The notes under the pieces: model-generated
The model's input: the letters and a program-made list of their open reading frames with translations, nothing else
Told to the model about the DNA's origin: nothing
Database searches by the model: none
In this document: positions 7,100-16,258 of the stretch, piece by piece
Position numbering within the stretch: position 1 is the first letter of the stretch
Layout of the letters: every line of letters starts with the position of its first letter
Translations under genes and position numbers: made by a program
Assembly: GCA_017934185.1 (NCBI GenBank)
Contig: JAGBJY010000018.1
Location: 1 to 47,901 of the forward strand
From: Bacteroidales bacterium
Lineage (GTDB): Bacteria > Bacteroidota > Bacteroidia > Bacteroidales > UBA932
Direction of reading: 5' to 3'
DNA length: 47,901 nucleotides

Positions 7100-7955
7100 C
7101 CCCGCCCACCGCAATGGCCAGGCCCAGCCACTGGGCCCCGCAAAGGATTTCGTCCCCCAGCACAAAGCCGGCAAGGGCCGTTACCACAGGGTTCAACGCC
7201 TGGAAAATACTGGATTTGGCAACGCCCAGCCCTCCGATGGCATAGGCCCAGAGGGCAAACGCAACAGTGGAACAAAGCACGGCCAGACAAAGCACAGGCT
7301 CCCAGAAATTCCAGCCCATATACACCTCAGGGGCATAGTTTTCCATGCCGCGGGTAAGGAACAGCGGAATGAAAAAGATTGTGCCGATAAGGAACTGATA
7401 CATCACAATCACCGTAGGTTTGTACCCGCCGGAGAGCATCTTGGTAAAAGCCGCATAGGCCACCTCGGCGAAAACGGCCAGGATGAGCACAACAATGCCG
7501 AAGACAAAGAGGCGGCTGGTGGACGGTTGGGCGCGGGTTACCATGAAAAGGCCGCCCAGGCAGATGACCATGCCCACCACGTGCTGCCAGGTAATGCGCT
7601 CGTGGAAGAAAATGACGCCGGCCCCCAGCGCCACTACCGGCGTAGAGGCTATCACCAGCGAACTGATGGTGGGAGACCCCGTGAACTGAATGCCGTACGT
7701 TTCGCAGAAGAAATAAATAAAAGGTTCACAGGCGGCCAGCATGAGGAAATGCACCAAATCCTTCCGCTTGATACGCATGTCGTACCCGCACACCAGATTG
7801 ATGATAAGCAACAAGACGGCAGCCACAAAGATACGGATGGGCAGGAAATACTCTACCGGTATCCCCTGCTGGACCAGACGGTTGGACCAGATAAAGGAAA
7901 GTCCCCAGAAAAGAATGGCAAAAACGGCTGCCAGATAAACTTTGAGCGATTTCAT
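7041..7955 (-). CDS. EamA/DMT-family transporter
   Basis: This 304-residue inner-membrane protein has about ten hydrophobic helices in two homologous EamA halves. The first half begins VYLAAVFAILFWGLSFIWSN; the second ends with LNPVVTALAGFVLGDEILCG and LGLAIAVGGVILTQ. Drug/metabolite transporters of this type export small metabolites, but the substrate cannot be told from sequence. ATG 7955 (MKSLKV) is chosen, 10 bases after the GH97 stop; an upstream ATG (7973) would overlap that gene. It is the last gene of the operon read from 16087. Confidence 0.88.
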   Translation of the reverse strand: MKSLKVYLAAVFAILFWGLSFIWSNRLVQQGIPVEYFLPIRIFVAAVLLLIINLVCGYDMRIKRKDLVHFLMLAACEPFIYFFCETYGIQFTGSPTISSLVIASTPVVALGAGVIFFHERITWQHVVGMVICLGGLFMVTRAQPSTSRLFVFGIVVLILAVFAEVAYAAFTKMLSGGYKPTVIVMYQFLIGTIFFIPLFLTRGMENYAPEVYMGWNFWEPVLCLAVLCSTVAFALWAYAIGGLGVAKSSIFQALNPVVTALAGFVLGDEILCGAQWLGLAIAVGGVILTQIDLGGKALVSGNEA

Positions 7956-7965
7956 AGTAATAAGG

Positions 7966-9921
7966 TTATTCAATAGAAAGGACCCAGCCTCCGCCCGGAG
8001 CCAGGTGCAAGGTTACCGGTGTTCCATCCAGTTCCAAGGCCGATTTGCGGTAATCACGGCCGGCACGGTGGGCATTCACGCCATCGGCAAAAACCTGGGC
8101 GGTACCCTTGGGCAGGAAGCTCAGATCCAGCGTCAGGTCGCGGGCTTCCCAGCCGTTGAGCGCTCCCACGTACCATTTTGTACCCTTGCGGCGGGCCAGC
8201 ACCACGTACTCCCCTATTTTCCCGTCAAGGGCAAGGGTCTCATCCCATACCGTGGGGACAGCGGCAATCCAGTCCGTGCATTCGGGTTCCCGGAGGTAGT
8301 TGGACGGGGAATCGCAGAGCATGGACAGCGGCGCATCAAACACCACATATTCTGCCAACTGATGGCAGCGTGTTCCTTGAGACATAGCCTCGGAGCTCAC
8401 GGGCCGATAATTGCCCTTGGCGGCATTGCGCATGGCGCCCTGCGTATAATCGGCCATCCCTGCCACCAGGCGGGTGAACGGGATGGTGACGTCGTAGGTA
8501 ACCTGGTCTACGCTGGCGGGAGCCCATTTCATGTTCTCCAGGCCATACACGCCCTCGTAGTTCACGATATTGGGGTATTTCCGCTGGAGACCCACCGGTT
8601 TGGAGGCCCCGTGGAAGTCGCAGAGAAGGTGATATTTTGCCGCGACGGCGGCCGCCCGCTCATAAAACTGCATGATGGCCTGGTCGTCCCGGTCCATGAA
8701 ATCAATCTTCCAACCCTTCACCCCCATGGCCGAATACTGGGCACAGAGCGCTTCCAAATCGCGGTCCAGGGTTTTCCCAATGGTCCAGAGGATAATGCCC
8801 ACGCCTTTGCCGGCGGCATAATTCACCAGCTCCGGCAAGTCTATCTCCGGGCGCGTCTCAAAAATATTGAAAATGGTATTCTTGGCCCAGCCTTCGTCCA
8901 GCACCACGTATTCAATGCCCTTGGCAGCGGCAAAGTCTACATAATATTTATAGGTCTCTGTATTGATGCCCGCCTCAAAATCTACTCCGTAAATATTCCA
9001 GGCATTCCACCAGTCCCAGGCCACCTTTCCGGGCCGGAGCCAAGACCAGTCACCGGGCGCAAGGGGCTGGCCCAAACGCCAGCTGAGGTCGCTCTGGGCC
9101 AACTGCACATCCTGCGCAGCCACGGCAATGGCCCTCCAGGGAAGACGGGCCGATTGCTCGGCAAGGAGCGGTTTCCGGCTGGCAGGCAGCTGCTGGAAGG
9201 TACGCTCATCGTCGGGGACATAGCTTTCGGGGACCGGGGCAAAAACGCCCTTGAGGGTGGTGCCGCCGTCCCCGTTATAGAGGAACATCCCGGGATAGTC
9301 CGTCACATCCGAATCCAGCACGCACAGCAGCACCCCATCGGCCTCAACGGTGATGGGCAGAAAGCCCAGGCGCTCCTTGTTCCACCCGCTCAGCGGATGA
9401 TGGCTGTACTGCGATTCAAAAGAGTTGATAAACTGCGATTCAAGCGTTTGCGTATGCTGGGAAACGTAAGGGATATAGGCATTCCAGTCCTTGGCAAAGG
9501 CGAAAGTGGCTTCTTCGGCCTTTACATCCACCGGCTGATGAGGGGAGAATCGCCAGGCAACGGCGTCGTCGTACACCCGGAATTCCAGCGTGAAAGCCTT
9601 GGCCTTCAGGCACAGCTCGTTGCAATGGTCCCGCACCCGGGAGCGCTTGAAAACAGGAGCATCGGTCCACTCATCCACGGTGCGCCGCTGCACCCGGCTG
9701 AAGCGGGTACCCGGCCCCCAGACGCTGCCATCGGCCAGGGTCAGGGAGAGGGCCGAAGGGGCGATAAGCGGCACATTGTCCCGGGAAACACTGTAAGTAA
9801 GCGTATTCCCGTTTTGAAGGGTAAGCGTCAGATGTCCGTCCGGCGAAGTGACCACATACGCTTTGGCCTGCAAGCCCAGGCAAAGCGCCAGGGTGAAAAG
9901 GAAAATTGAAAGCTTTTTCAT
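7966..9921 (-). CDS. GH97 glycosidase, retaining (alpha-galactosidase-like) type
   Basis: This is a 651-residue secreted enzyme with signal peptide MKKLSIFLFTLALCLGLQAKA. An N-terminal beta-sandwich (about 22-270) precedes a (beta/alpha)8 barrel (about 280-560) and a C-terminal beta domain. The motif VKGWKIDFMDRDDQ places Asp407 where the retaining Bacteroides BtGH97b enzyme has its nucleophile. NYEGVYGLENMKW provides Glu462 at the acid/base position. SusB-type inverting enzymes use glutamates instead, so alpha-galactosidase-like activity is more likely than alpha-glucosidase. Its ATG overlaps the tex stop (ATGA). No SusC/SusD genes are nearby, so it is not in a polysaccharide-utilisation locus here. 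Residue equivalences are recalled, not aligned. Confidence 0.9.
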   Translation of the reverse strand: MKKLSIFLFTLALCLGLQAKAYVVTSPDGHLTLTLQNGNTLTYSVSRDNVPLIAPSALSLTLADGSVWGPGTRFSRVQRRTVDEWTDAPVFKRSRVRDHCNELCLKAKAFTLEFRVYDDAVAWRFSPHQPVDVKAEEATFAFAKDWNAYIPYVSQHTQTLESQFINSFESQYSHHPLSGWNKERLGFLPITVEADGVLLCVLDSDVTDYPGMFLYNGDGGTTLKGVFAPVPESYVPDDERTFQQLPASRKPLLAEQSARLPWRAIAVAAQDVQLAQSDLSWRLGQPLAPGDWSWLRPGKVAWDWWNAWNIYGVDFEAGINTETYKYYVDFAAAKGIEYVVLDEGWAKNTIFNIFETRPEIDLPELVNYAAGKGVGIILWTIGKTLDRDLEALCAQYSAMGVKGWKIDFMDRDDQAIMQFYERAAAVAAKYHLLCDFHGASKPVGLQRKYPNIVNYEGVYGLENMKWAPASVDQVTYDVTIPFTRLVAGMADYTQGAMRNAAKGNYRPVSSEAMSQGTRCHQLAEYVVFDAPLSMLCDSPSNYLREPECTDWIAAVPTVWDETLALDGKIGEYVVLARRKGTKWYVGALNGWEARDLTLDLSFLPKGTAQVFADGVNAHRAGRDYRKSALELDGTPVTLHLAPGGGWVLSIE

Positions 9922-12056
9922 TTGAGAAGTCTGAGTCCTATGCGTTTACGTTCCAAATCTACGGAGAGCACTTCCACCCTCACCTGCTGCTGCAGTTTGA
10001 GCACCTTGGAAGGCACCGCCATGCCCCGCACCCCCATCTGGGAGGCGTGAATGAGGCCGTTTTCATGCAGGCCGATGTCTACAAAAGCGCCAAAGGCCGT
10101 GAGATTGGTCACCAGACCGGGCAGTTCCATGCCGGGTTTGAGGTCTTCGATGTCCCGGATATCGTCGTCAAAAGAAAAGGCGCGGGCCGTCTCACGGGGG
10201 TCCCGCCCCGGCTTTTGCAGTTCCTGCAGGATATCATTGATGGTAGGAAGGCCGAAATTACCGCCCACATACTTCTCAGGGTCAATGCTCCGGCACAAAT
10301 CCGCATTGCCCACCAGCTCCGAAGCACTCACTTTCAGGTCTTGCGCCATCCGGTCCACCACTTTGTAGGCTTCCGGATGCACGGCCGAATTGTCCAGGGG
10401 ATTCTGCGCGCCGGGAATGCGCAGGAAACCGGCGCACTGCTGGAAAGCCTTGGCGCCCAGACGGGGCACCTTGAGCAGCTCTTCCCGGCCCTTGAAACTG
10501 CCGTTTTCGGCGCGGTACTTCACAATGGCACCCGCCAGGGCCGGGCCGATACCGCTCACATACTGCAGCAGATAGGGACTGGCCGTATTTAAATTCACCC
10601 CCACGTTGTTCACACAGCTTTCTACGGTATTGTCCAGTTTTTCTTTAAGAAGCCCCTGGTCCACATCGTGCTGATACTGCCCGACACCCAGTGACTTGGG
10701 GTCTATCTTGACCAGTTCCGACAGCGGGTCCATGAGCCGCCGGCCGATGGAAACGGCGCCGCGCACCGTAACATCGTACTCCGGGAACTCTTCCCGGCCC
10801 ACATCCGAGGCGGAATAGACAGAAGCGCCGTCTTCGCTCACGGAGAAAACCTGCACGCTTTCCGGCAGACCCACTTTCTTGACAAAATCTTCGGTTTCCC
10901 GACCGGCCGTACCGTTGCCGATGGCAATGACTTCGATGCCATACTTCTCCACCAGTTCGGCCAGCTTTTCAATGGCTTCCATCTTTTTGGCGGAGGGAGG
11001 ATGCGGGAAAATGACGTCGTGGCACAGAAGACTGCCCTGCGCGTCCAGGCACACCACTTTGCAGCCGGTGCGGAAACCGGGGTCGATGGCCAGGGTACGC
11101 TTCTGCCCCACCGGAGGGGCCAACAACAGCTGCCGCAGATTGTCGCCGAATACCTGCACCGACTCCTCATCGGCCTTCTGCTTGGCTTCACGGATAATTT
11201 CGCCGGAGATGGAAGGGTCCAGGAGGCGTTTCAGCGAGTCGTCCACCGCTTCCCGGAGCTGTTCCCCGCATTCGCGGGAGGGATAGCCGTGCTCCTGGCA
11301 CCAGTCGTAGTAGAGTTTGTTGCCGCATTTCTCTGCATCTGCGTCAAGGCTCACGCGAAGATACCCTTCCTCCTGGGCGCGCAGCATGGCCAGGAGGTTG
11401 TGCGCGGGAATCTTGGCAATGGGCTGGGAGAACTTGAAATAGCTGCGGTACTTCCCCGCCTCCGGCTCCGTTTCCCCTTTTTTGGTAACGGCCGATGCAA
11501 TGCGGCGCGTACGGTAAATGCCCCGGAGGGTTTCCCGGTGGGAGGCCGTCTCGCTGATTCTTTCGGCCAGGATGTCGCGGGCGCCCTGCAGGGCTTCTTC
11601 GGCCGATGACACCTCCCCCTTTACGTATTGCTGCGCCTCCTTCAAGGGGGCGTGTGTCTTTCCGCTCCACAGCAGATTGGCCAGCGGCTCCAGCCCCCTT
11701 GCCACGGCCACGCTGGCGCGTGTCTTGCGTTTGGGCCGATAAGGAAGATAAAGGTCTTCCAGCTCAGTGGCATTCACACAGTTATCTATTTGGCGGCGAA
11801 GCTCTTCCGTGAGCTTTCCCTGCTCCTCGATGGTGCCCAGGATGGACCCCTTGCGCTTTTCCAGGTCCGTGAAGACATCGGCCAAATGGCGAACCTGGGC
11901 CACATCAATGTCCGTGAGGCCGCCGGTGTGCTCCTTGCGGTAGCGGCTGATAAAGGGAATGGTGCAGCCGTCCTCGAAAAGGGTGATACAGTTTTCTACC
12001 TGCCAGGGCTTTACGCCCAGCTCCTGTGCAATGTGGTTAATGTAAAGTTCTTTCAT
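9918..12056 (-). CDS. tex: Tex-family RNA-binding transcription accessory protein
   Basis: This 712-residue cytoplasmic nucleic-acid-binding protein has the full Tex architecture. It has an N-terminal helical region with PFISRYRKEHTGGL and DLYLPYRPKRKTRA. A YqgF/RNase H-like core follows (LAIDPGFRTGCKVVCLD, IAIGNGTAGRETEDF). Helix-hairpin-helix repeats come next (GVNLNTASPYLLQYVSGIG, FKGREELLKVPRLG). A C-terminal S1 domain ends it (PGLVTNLTAFGAFVDIG, ENGLIHASQM). ATG 12056 is preferred to 12062. It lies 15 bases downstream of the ClC gene and is coupled to the GH97 gene through an ATGA overlap. Tex proteins affect transcription and RNA turnover. Confidence 0.96.
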   Translation of the reverse strand: MKELYINHIAQELGVKPWQVENCITLFEDGCTIPFISRYRKEHTGGLTDIDVAQVRHLADVFTDLEKRKGSILGTIEEQGKLTEELRRQIDNCVNATELEDLYLPYRPKRKTRASVAVARGLEPLANLLWSGKTHAPLKEAQQYVKGEVSSAEEALQGARDILAERISETASHRETLRGIYRTRRIASAVTKKGETEPEAGKYRSYFKFSQPIAKIPAHNLLAMLRAQEEGYLRVSLDADAEKCGNKLYYDWCQEHGYPSRECGEQLREAVDDSLKRLLDPSISGEIIREAKQKADEESVQVFGDNLRQLLLAPPVGQKRTLAIDPGFRTGCKVVCLDAQGSLLCHDVIFPHPPSAKKMEAIEKLAELVEKYGIEVIAIGNGTAGRETEDFVKKVGLPESVQVFSVSEDGASVYSASDVGREEFPEYDVTVRGAVSIGRRLMDPLSELVKIDPKSLGVGQYQHDVDQGLLKEKLDNTVESCVNNVGVNLNTASPYLLQYVSGIGPALAGAIVKYRAENGSFKGREELLKVPRLGAKAFQQCAGFLRIPGAQNPLDNSAVHPEAYKVVDRMAQDLKVSASELVGNADLCRSIDPEKYVGGNFGLPTINDILQELQKPGRDPRETARAFSFDDDIRDIEDLKPGMELPGLVTNLTAFGAFVDIGLHENGLIHASQMGVRGMAVPSKVLKLQQQVRVEVLSVDLERKRIGLRLLK

Positions 12057-12071
12057 CACCACAAAGATAAC

Positions 12072-13850
12072 TTAATCTTGTGAGAAATCCTTGAGTTCCT
12101 GCCGGTAAGCGCTGAAAATTTTTGACTTGGAAAGGAAGCCCAGATAATGGCGGTTTTCATCTACCACCGGGAGGTTCCAGGCGCCGGTTTTCTCGAATTT
12201 CCGCATCACCGAATCCATGGGCTCGTTGGGCAGCAGGTACTCCGGTGCCGAGCGCATGTAATTGTAAACGTGGCGTTTGGCATAGAGTTCCGTGCGGAAC
12301 ATGTCGCGGCGGATATCGGCCAGGGAAATATAGCCCTGGAAACGTCCCTTGCTGTCCAGCACTGGAAAAATATTGCGCTCGGAGGCCGATACCGCCTCCA
12401 CCAAATCTCCCAGGGTGGCATCGATGCGCACCCCCTGGAAATCGGTTTCCAGCAGGCTGGACGTGTGCATGAGGGTAAGGACCGCCTGGTCGGAGTCGTG
12501 GGTGAGCAGTTCCCCGCTGGCCGCAATGCGTTTGGTATAAATGGAATACTTCTCAAAGATGCGGGTACAGCCATAGGCCACGGCCGAGGTGAGGATGAGG
12601 GGTACGAGCAGCTCGTAACCACCTGATATTTCGGCTATTAAAAAGATGGCTGTGAGCGGGGCCTGCATGACGCCCGCCATGAGGCCGGCCATTCCCACCA
12701 GCACAAAATTGGAAATGGGAACGTTCAGGCCCAGCAGCCGCAGGGAATAGGCCAGTACAAAACCGGTAAGGGCCCCCATGAAAAGGGTGGGGCCGAAGGT
12801 CCCGCCCACGCCTCCGCCGGCATTGGTGAAGGTCATGGAGAAAACTTTGAGCAGGAGCACCAGCAGGAAAAACAGAGGCACTGCCCACGGCCAGCGGGCA
12901 ACAAAGCCAAGGGGGGTGTTGCCGCCAAAATCCGGCGCTCCGCCGTTAAGGAGCGGAGTGAGGATGTCATAGCCTTCTCCGTAAAGGGGCGGAAAAAGGA
13001 AAATGAGGATGCCCAGGCTGGCCGCCGAAACCGCCCAGCGAAGGTAGGGGTTTTTCACGCGCCCCAGCCGGTCTTCCATGGAAAGGGTGGTGCGGATGAA
13101 ATACAGGGCAAAAAGCGCACAGAGCACCCCCAGCAGGATATAAGCCGGTACATTATGCAGACTGAAAGGCTGGATGGTGGCGGCAAAAGGGCTGTTTCCC
13201 TGTCCCAGAATCAGATAACTCACCAGGGTGGCCGATATGGAACTGAGCAGAAGGGGCAGGATGCCGCTCATGCTCAGGTTGAAAAGCAGGATTTCCAGGG
13301 TGAAGAGCACGCCGGCAAGCGGAGCGCTGAAAATGCCGGCCACGGCACCGGCGGCCCCGCAGCCCAGCAGGAGGGTCATGCCCCTATAGCTCATGCCGGA
13401 GTATCGGCCCAGATTGGAGCCGATGGCAGCGCCGGTATAAACGATGGGCGCCTCGGCACCCACCGACCCGCCAAAGCCGATGGTGAGGGCACTGGTTACC
13501 AGCGAGGACCAGATGTTGTGACGCTTGATTTTGGACTCGTTCTTGGAAACGGCCTGCAGCACTTTGGTCACGCCATGGCCGATATTGTCCCGCACCAGAT
13601 AACGGACAATGAGAAGGCTCAGGAGCATACCAATGCCGGGGAGCACCAGAAAGGGCCATCGGCTGTCGGGGAATAAGCCGGTCAGGCCATGCTGAATGGC
13701 GTGAATGGCCCATTTCAGGCCCACGGCGGCCAGACCGCAGAGGATGCCGGTAAGGACGGACAGCGCCAGCAGGGCGTGTGTTTCCGGCACCCTACGCAAA
13801 AGGGTCCTGAGCGGACCCCAAACAAACTTTATGCTCCTTCTGGAAGCCAC
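12072..13850 (-). CDS. ClC-family chloride channel/transporter with CBS pair
   Basis: This 592-residue inner-membrane protein has the ClC selectivity sequences FGGSVGAEAPIV (gating Glu at about 133) and GGVGGTFGPTLF. About 430 residues of membrane helices are followed by two CBS domains. These include LGDLVEAVSASERNIFPVLD with GRFQGYISLADI, and MRKFEKTGAWNLPVVDE. It should move chloride, or exchange chloride for protons, with CBS regulation by nucleotides. The start is GTG, 2 bases after the stop of the upstream small-protein gene, so translation is probably coupled; no ATG is available before the first helix. Confidence 0.93.
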   Translation of the reverse strand: MASRRSIKFVWGPLRTLLRRVPETHALLALSVLTGILCGLAAVGLKWAIHAIQHGLTGLFPDSRWPFLVLPGIGMLLSLLIVRYLVRDNIGHGVTKVLQAVSKNESKIKRHNIWSSLVTSALTIGFGGSVGAEAPIVYTGAAIGSNLGRYSGMSYRGMTLLLGCGAAGAVAGIFSAPLAGVLFTLEILLFNLSMSGILPLLLSSISATLVSYLILGQGNSPFAATIQPFSLHNVPAYILLGVLCALFALYFIRTTLSMEDRLGRVKNPYLRWAVSAASLGILIFLFPPLYGEGYDILTPLLNGGAPDFGGNTPLGFVARWPWAVPLFFLLVLLLKVFSMTFTNAGGGVGGTFGPTLFMGALTGFVLAYSLRLLGLNVPISNFVLVGMAGLMAGVMQAPLTAIFLIAEISGGYELLVPLILTSAVAYGCTRIFEKYSIYTKRIAASGELLTHDSDQAVLTLMHTSSLLETDFQGVRIDATLGDLVEAVSASERNIFPVLDSKGRFQGYISLADIRRDMFRTELYAKRHVYNYMRSAPEYLLPNEPMDSVMRKFEKTGAWNLPVVDENRHYLGFLSKSKIFSAYRQELKDFSQD

Positions 13851-13852
13851 GG

Positions 13853-14218
13853 CTACTCGTCGTCGGCTCCGCTGGAATACTGTGCAATGTTGTCGTCCGG
13901 AAGGGTTTCCCCCGCAGCGTCGGATGCATCGGCACTGCCTCCGGCTACGGCCTCGTTTTCGGCGTCTTCTTCGCCTTCCAGCCAGCGGGCCACATCTTCC
14001 AGGTCATCCGTCTTGACATTGATTTTAACCAGGTAGATGACCTCCAGGGTTTCCACCGTAACGGCATAGAAGGAAGTGCCGTCCGGTTTAGGATATTTCA
14101 CCAAGTCTGTCAGGTAGTCGCTGAAGCCCTTGGGATATTTGGCGGCAAATGCCTCGGCGAGGTCCGGGTGTCCGGACATCTTCTCATAACTGACCACGTG
14201 TCTTTTCTTGTCTGCCAT
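13853..14218 (-). CDS. Conserved small acidic protein, unknown function
   Basis: The 121 residues form a basic/neutral N-terminal part with AAKYPKGFSDYLTDLVKYPK and GTSFYAVTVETLEVIYLVKI. A low-complexity acidic tail rich in Asp, Glu, Ala and Ser follows. There is no signal peptide or membrane segment. It resembles short hypothetical proteins found in Bacteroidales, and I know no function. It sits 3 bases after the ygiQ stop and 2 bases before the ClC start, so it belongs to the same operon. Confidence 0.75.
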   Translation of the reverse strand: MADKKRHVVSYEKMSGHPDLAEAFAAKYPKGFSDYLTDLVKYPKPDGTSFYAVTVETLEVIYLVKINVKTDDLEDVARWLEGEEDAENEAVAGGSADASDAAGETLPDDNIAQYSSGADDE

Positions 14219-14221
14219 ATG

Positions 14222-16087
14222 CTATTTCTTCTTGTGTTTTCGCGCTGCAATATTAAGGCTTTGTTTTGAACTCTGCAAGCCCTTCGAAGAATTTTTCGAA
14301 GAATTTTTAAAGAAAAATGATTTTTGCTGCTGTTTCTTCTCAGGATTGTGCTCGGTAAAGACCGGCGTCATGTCGCGGGGATCCAGTCCGGAGTAGAACA
14401 TAACCGAGGAAGTGGTCATGGGGGTGGGCGTGAAATCCTGCACCTGGTCCATCCAAATTCCCTTGAGGGCGGGATGGTTGGCCAGGTTCTGCATGTCCTT
14501 GAGGGTGCAGCCCGGATGGGAGGAGATGAAGTACGGCACCAGCCCCACGTGGGTTCCGGCCTCGCGGTTCACTTTGTCAAATTCTTTGCGCAGGCGCTCG
14601 AAAAGGCGGAAACTGGGTTTGGCCATTTTCTGAAGCACGTGATCTTCCGTGTGTTCCGGCGCTACTTTCAATCGGCCGGAAGTGTGGTTCAGGACCAGGG
14701 TTTTCAGGTAGGGCTTGGAACTGTCGTCCACAAAACCGTCCTCCGTAAGGAAGAGGTCATAACGGATGCCGCTGCCGATGTAACTGTGGCGGATGCCCTT
14801 GGTGTTGTCAATCTCCCGGAGCAGGGCCATGAGGCGGGTATGGTCGGTCTCCAGGTTGGGGCAACGGGCCGGGAACAGGCAGCTGCGGCGCTTGCACTTG
14901 TCGCAGATATTGAGGTTCTTGCCGTGCATGCCGTACATATTGGCTGTAGGAGCGCCCACATCCGAGATGTTGCCGGCAAAACCCGGCAAGTCATTCAGCT
15001 GCTCAACTTCCTTCAGGATAGACTGCTCGCTGCGGGACTGGATGAACTTGCCCTGATGCGCCGCAATGGTACAGAAGTTACAGCCGCCAAAACAGCCCCT
15101 GTGCGTATTCACGCTGAATTTAATCATGTCGTAGGCCGGAATGCGCTTGCCCTTGTAGCGCGGATGCGGCAGTTTGGTAAAAGGAAGGTCCCAGAAGGAG
15201 TCCATTTCCTCGGTGGTAGCCGGCGGAAAAGGCGGATTAATCTGCACGTACCCCTCCCCCACCGGTTCCAGGATGGTGTCCGGATGCATCATGTTGGCAT
15301 GGGTCTCAATCCAGTGGAAGTTCTCGGCAAAAGCACGTTTGTCTTTCAGGCACTCTTCGTAGCTGTGCAGCACCAGCGTTCCGGATAGGGAGGCCTTTTC
15401 TGGAGCATTTGCCCGGACAGGGTCGCAAAGCGACGCGGAAGAAAAGGCCTCCCTATCCGGAACGCGCCCCTTCACATAGAAAGCAATCTGCGGAATCTGC
15501 TGCATCCGGTGGCGGGTCCAGCCCTTTTCGATGCCCTTGGTGAGTTCCAGCATCGGCCTTTCTCCCATACCGTAGCAGAGATAATCGGCCCCGGAAGACA
15601 CCAGGACAGAGGGCAGAAGGCAGTCTTTCCAGTAATCGTAATGGGTGAGGCGCCTCAGGGAGGCTTCTATGCCGCCGATGATCACCGGCACCTCCGGGAA
15701 CAGTTTTTTCAGGATTTGGGTGTACACCGTCACAGCGTAATCCGGACGGGCACCGGCTTTGCCTTCCGGGGTGTAGGCATCGTCATGGCGCAGGCGCTTG
15801 GAGGCCGTGTAATGGTTCACCATGGAGTCCATGGCGCCGGAATTGAGGCCGAAATACAGCCTGGGGGCGCCCAGTTTGCGAAAGTCACGAAGGTCGTCGC
15901 GCCAGTTGGGCTGCGGAACCACGGCCACCCGGTACCCCCATTTTTGCAGCCAGCGCGCTATCACCGCCGTCCCGAAAGACGGATGGTCAATGAAAGCGTC
16001 ACCGCTGAACAGGATTACATCAACGTAATCCCAGCCCAGCGCCTGCACTTCCTTTACGGAGGTGGGAAACATGTAATTCTCGGCCAT
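14222..16087 (-). CDS. ygiQ: YgiQ-family radical SAM protein with in-frame palindromic insert
   Basis: This 621-residue UPF0313/YgiQ protein has an N-terminal domain (MFPTSVKEVQALGWDYVDVI, FGLNSGAMDSMVNHYT, IIGGIEASLRRLTHYDYW). The radical SAM core carries GCFGGCNFCT, so the CxxxCxxC cysteines are about residues 332, 336 and 339. An extra cysteine cluster follows (CDKCKRRSCLFPARC), and the tail is Lys-rich. Residues of about 209-237 are absent from ordinary relatives, where the sequence passes from GRVP straight to (V)LHSYEECL. This insert is encoded by the long inverted repeat at 15377-15464. The start at 16087 fits the -7 box at 16096; the longer frame is unsupported. It is the first gene of the six-gene operon. 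The reaction catalysed by YgiQ is not established. Confidence 0.95.
   Translation of the reverse strand: MAENYMFPTSVKEVQALGWDYVDVILFSGDAFIDHPSFGTAVIARWLQKWGYRVAVVPQPNWRDDLRDFRKLGAPRLYFGLNSGAMDSMVNHYTASKRLRHDDAYTPEGKAGARPDYAVTVYTQILKKLFPEVPVIIGGIEASLRRLTHYDYWKDCLLPSVLVSSGADYLCYGMGERPMLELTKGIEKGWTRHRMQQIPQIAFYVKGRVPDREAFSSASLCDPVRANAPEKASLSGTLVLHSYEECLKDKRAFAENFHWIETHANMMHPDTILEPVGEGYVQINPPFPPATTEEMDSFWDLPFTKLPHPRYKGKRIPAYDMIKFSVNTHRGCFGGCNFCTIAAHQGKFIQSRSEQSILKEVEQLNDLPGFAGNISDVGAPTANMYGMHGKNLNICDKCKRRSCLFPARCPNLETDHTRLMALLREIDNTKGIRHSYIGSGIRYDLFLTEDGFVDDSSKPYLKTLVLNHTSGRLKVAPEHTEDHVLQKMAKPSFRLFERLRKEFDKVNREAGTHVGLVPYFISSHPGCTLKDMQNLANHPALKGIWMDQVQDFTPTPMTTSSVMFYSGLDPRDMTPVFTEHNPEKKQQQKSFFFKNSSKNSSKGLQSSKQSLNIAARKHKKK
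14285..14308. repeat. Two tandem 12-bp repeats in the ygiQ tail
   Basis: CGAAGAATTTTT occurs twice in a row and encodes the repeated KNSSKNSSK in the Lys-rich C-terminal tail of YgiQ. It may be a replication-slippage expansion. Confidence 0.6.
15377..15464. repeat. 25-bp perfect inverted repeat inside ygiQ
   Basis: The left arm 15377-15401 (CGTTCCGGATAGGGAGGCCT and five more bases) is perfectly complementary to the right arm 15440-15464. The 38-base loop contains its own hairpin GTCGC-AAA-GCGAC (15422-15434). The element keeps the ygiQ frame open and encodes roughly DREAFSSASLCDPVR then ANAPEKASLSGT. This is the form expected of a mobile palindromic element inserted into a coding sequence. 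Confidence 0.85.
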
Positions 16088-16095
16088 AGACAGGG

Positions 16096-16128
16096 CAAAA
16101 GTACAAAAAAATTTCACGCGAAACCAAA
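16096..16128 (-). promoter_or_regulatory. Promoter of the ygiQ-to-eamA operon
   Basis: TACTTTTG (16096-16103) is a full -7 match on the minus strand, 8 bases before the ATG, with TTTG (16125-16128) upstream at 21 bases. All six genes downstream are separated by 15 bases or fewer. Confidence 0.55.
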
Positions 16129-16258
16129 GCCGGCGCCTGTGAGAGGCCATTTTCGGCGCAAGAATTATTGCCTGCGCTTTTACAATTGGCTTACTATCAG
16201 TTATTTGCAGCGCAATAAAACTGTGCGCCAAATATTTTCTCACGCCGCATTTCTGCCC

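Noticed and set aside
7942-9909. A 655-codon plus-strand frame opposite the GH97 gene
   Set aside because: It is a shadow of the GH97 reading frame with no motifs, start context or promoter.
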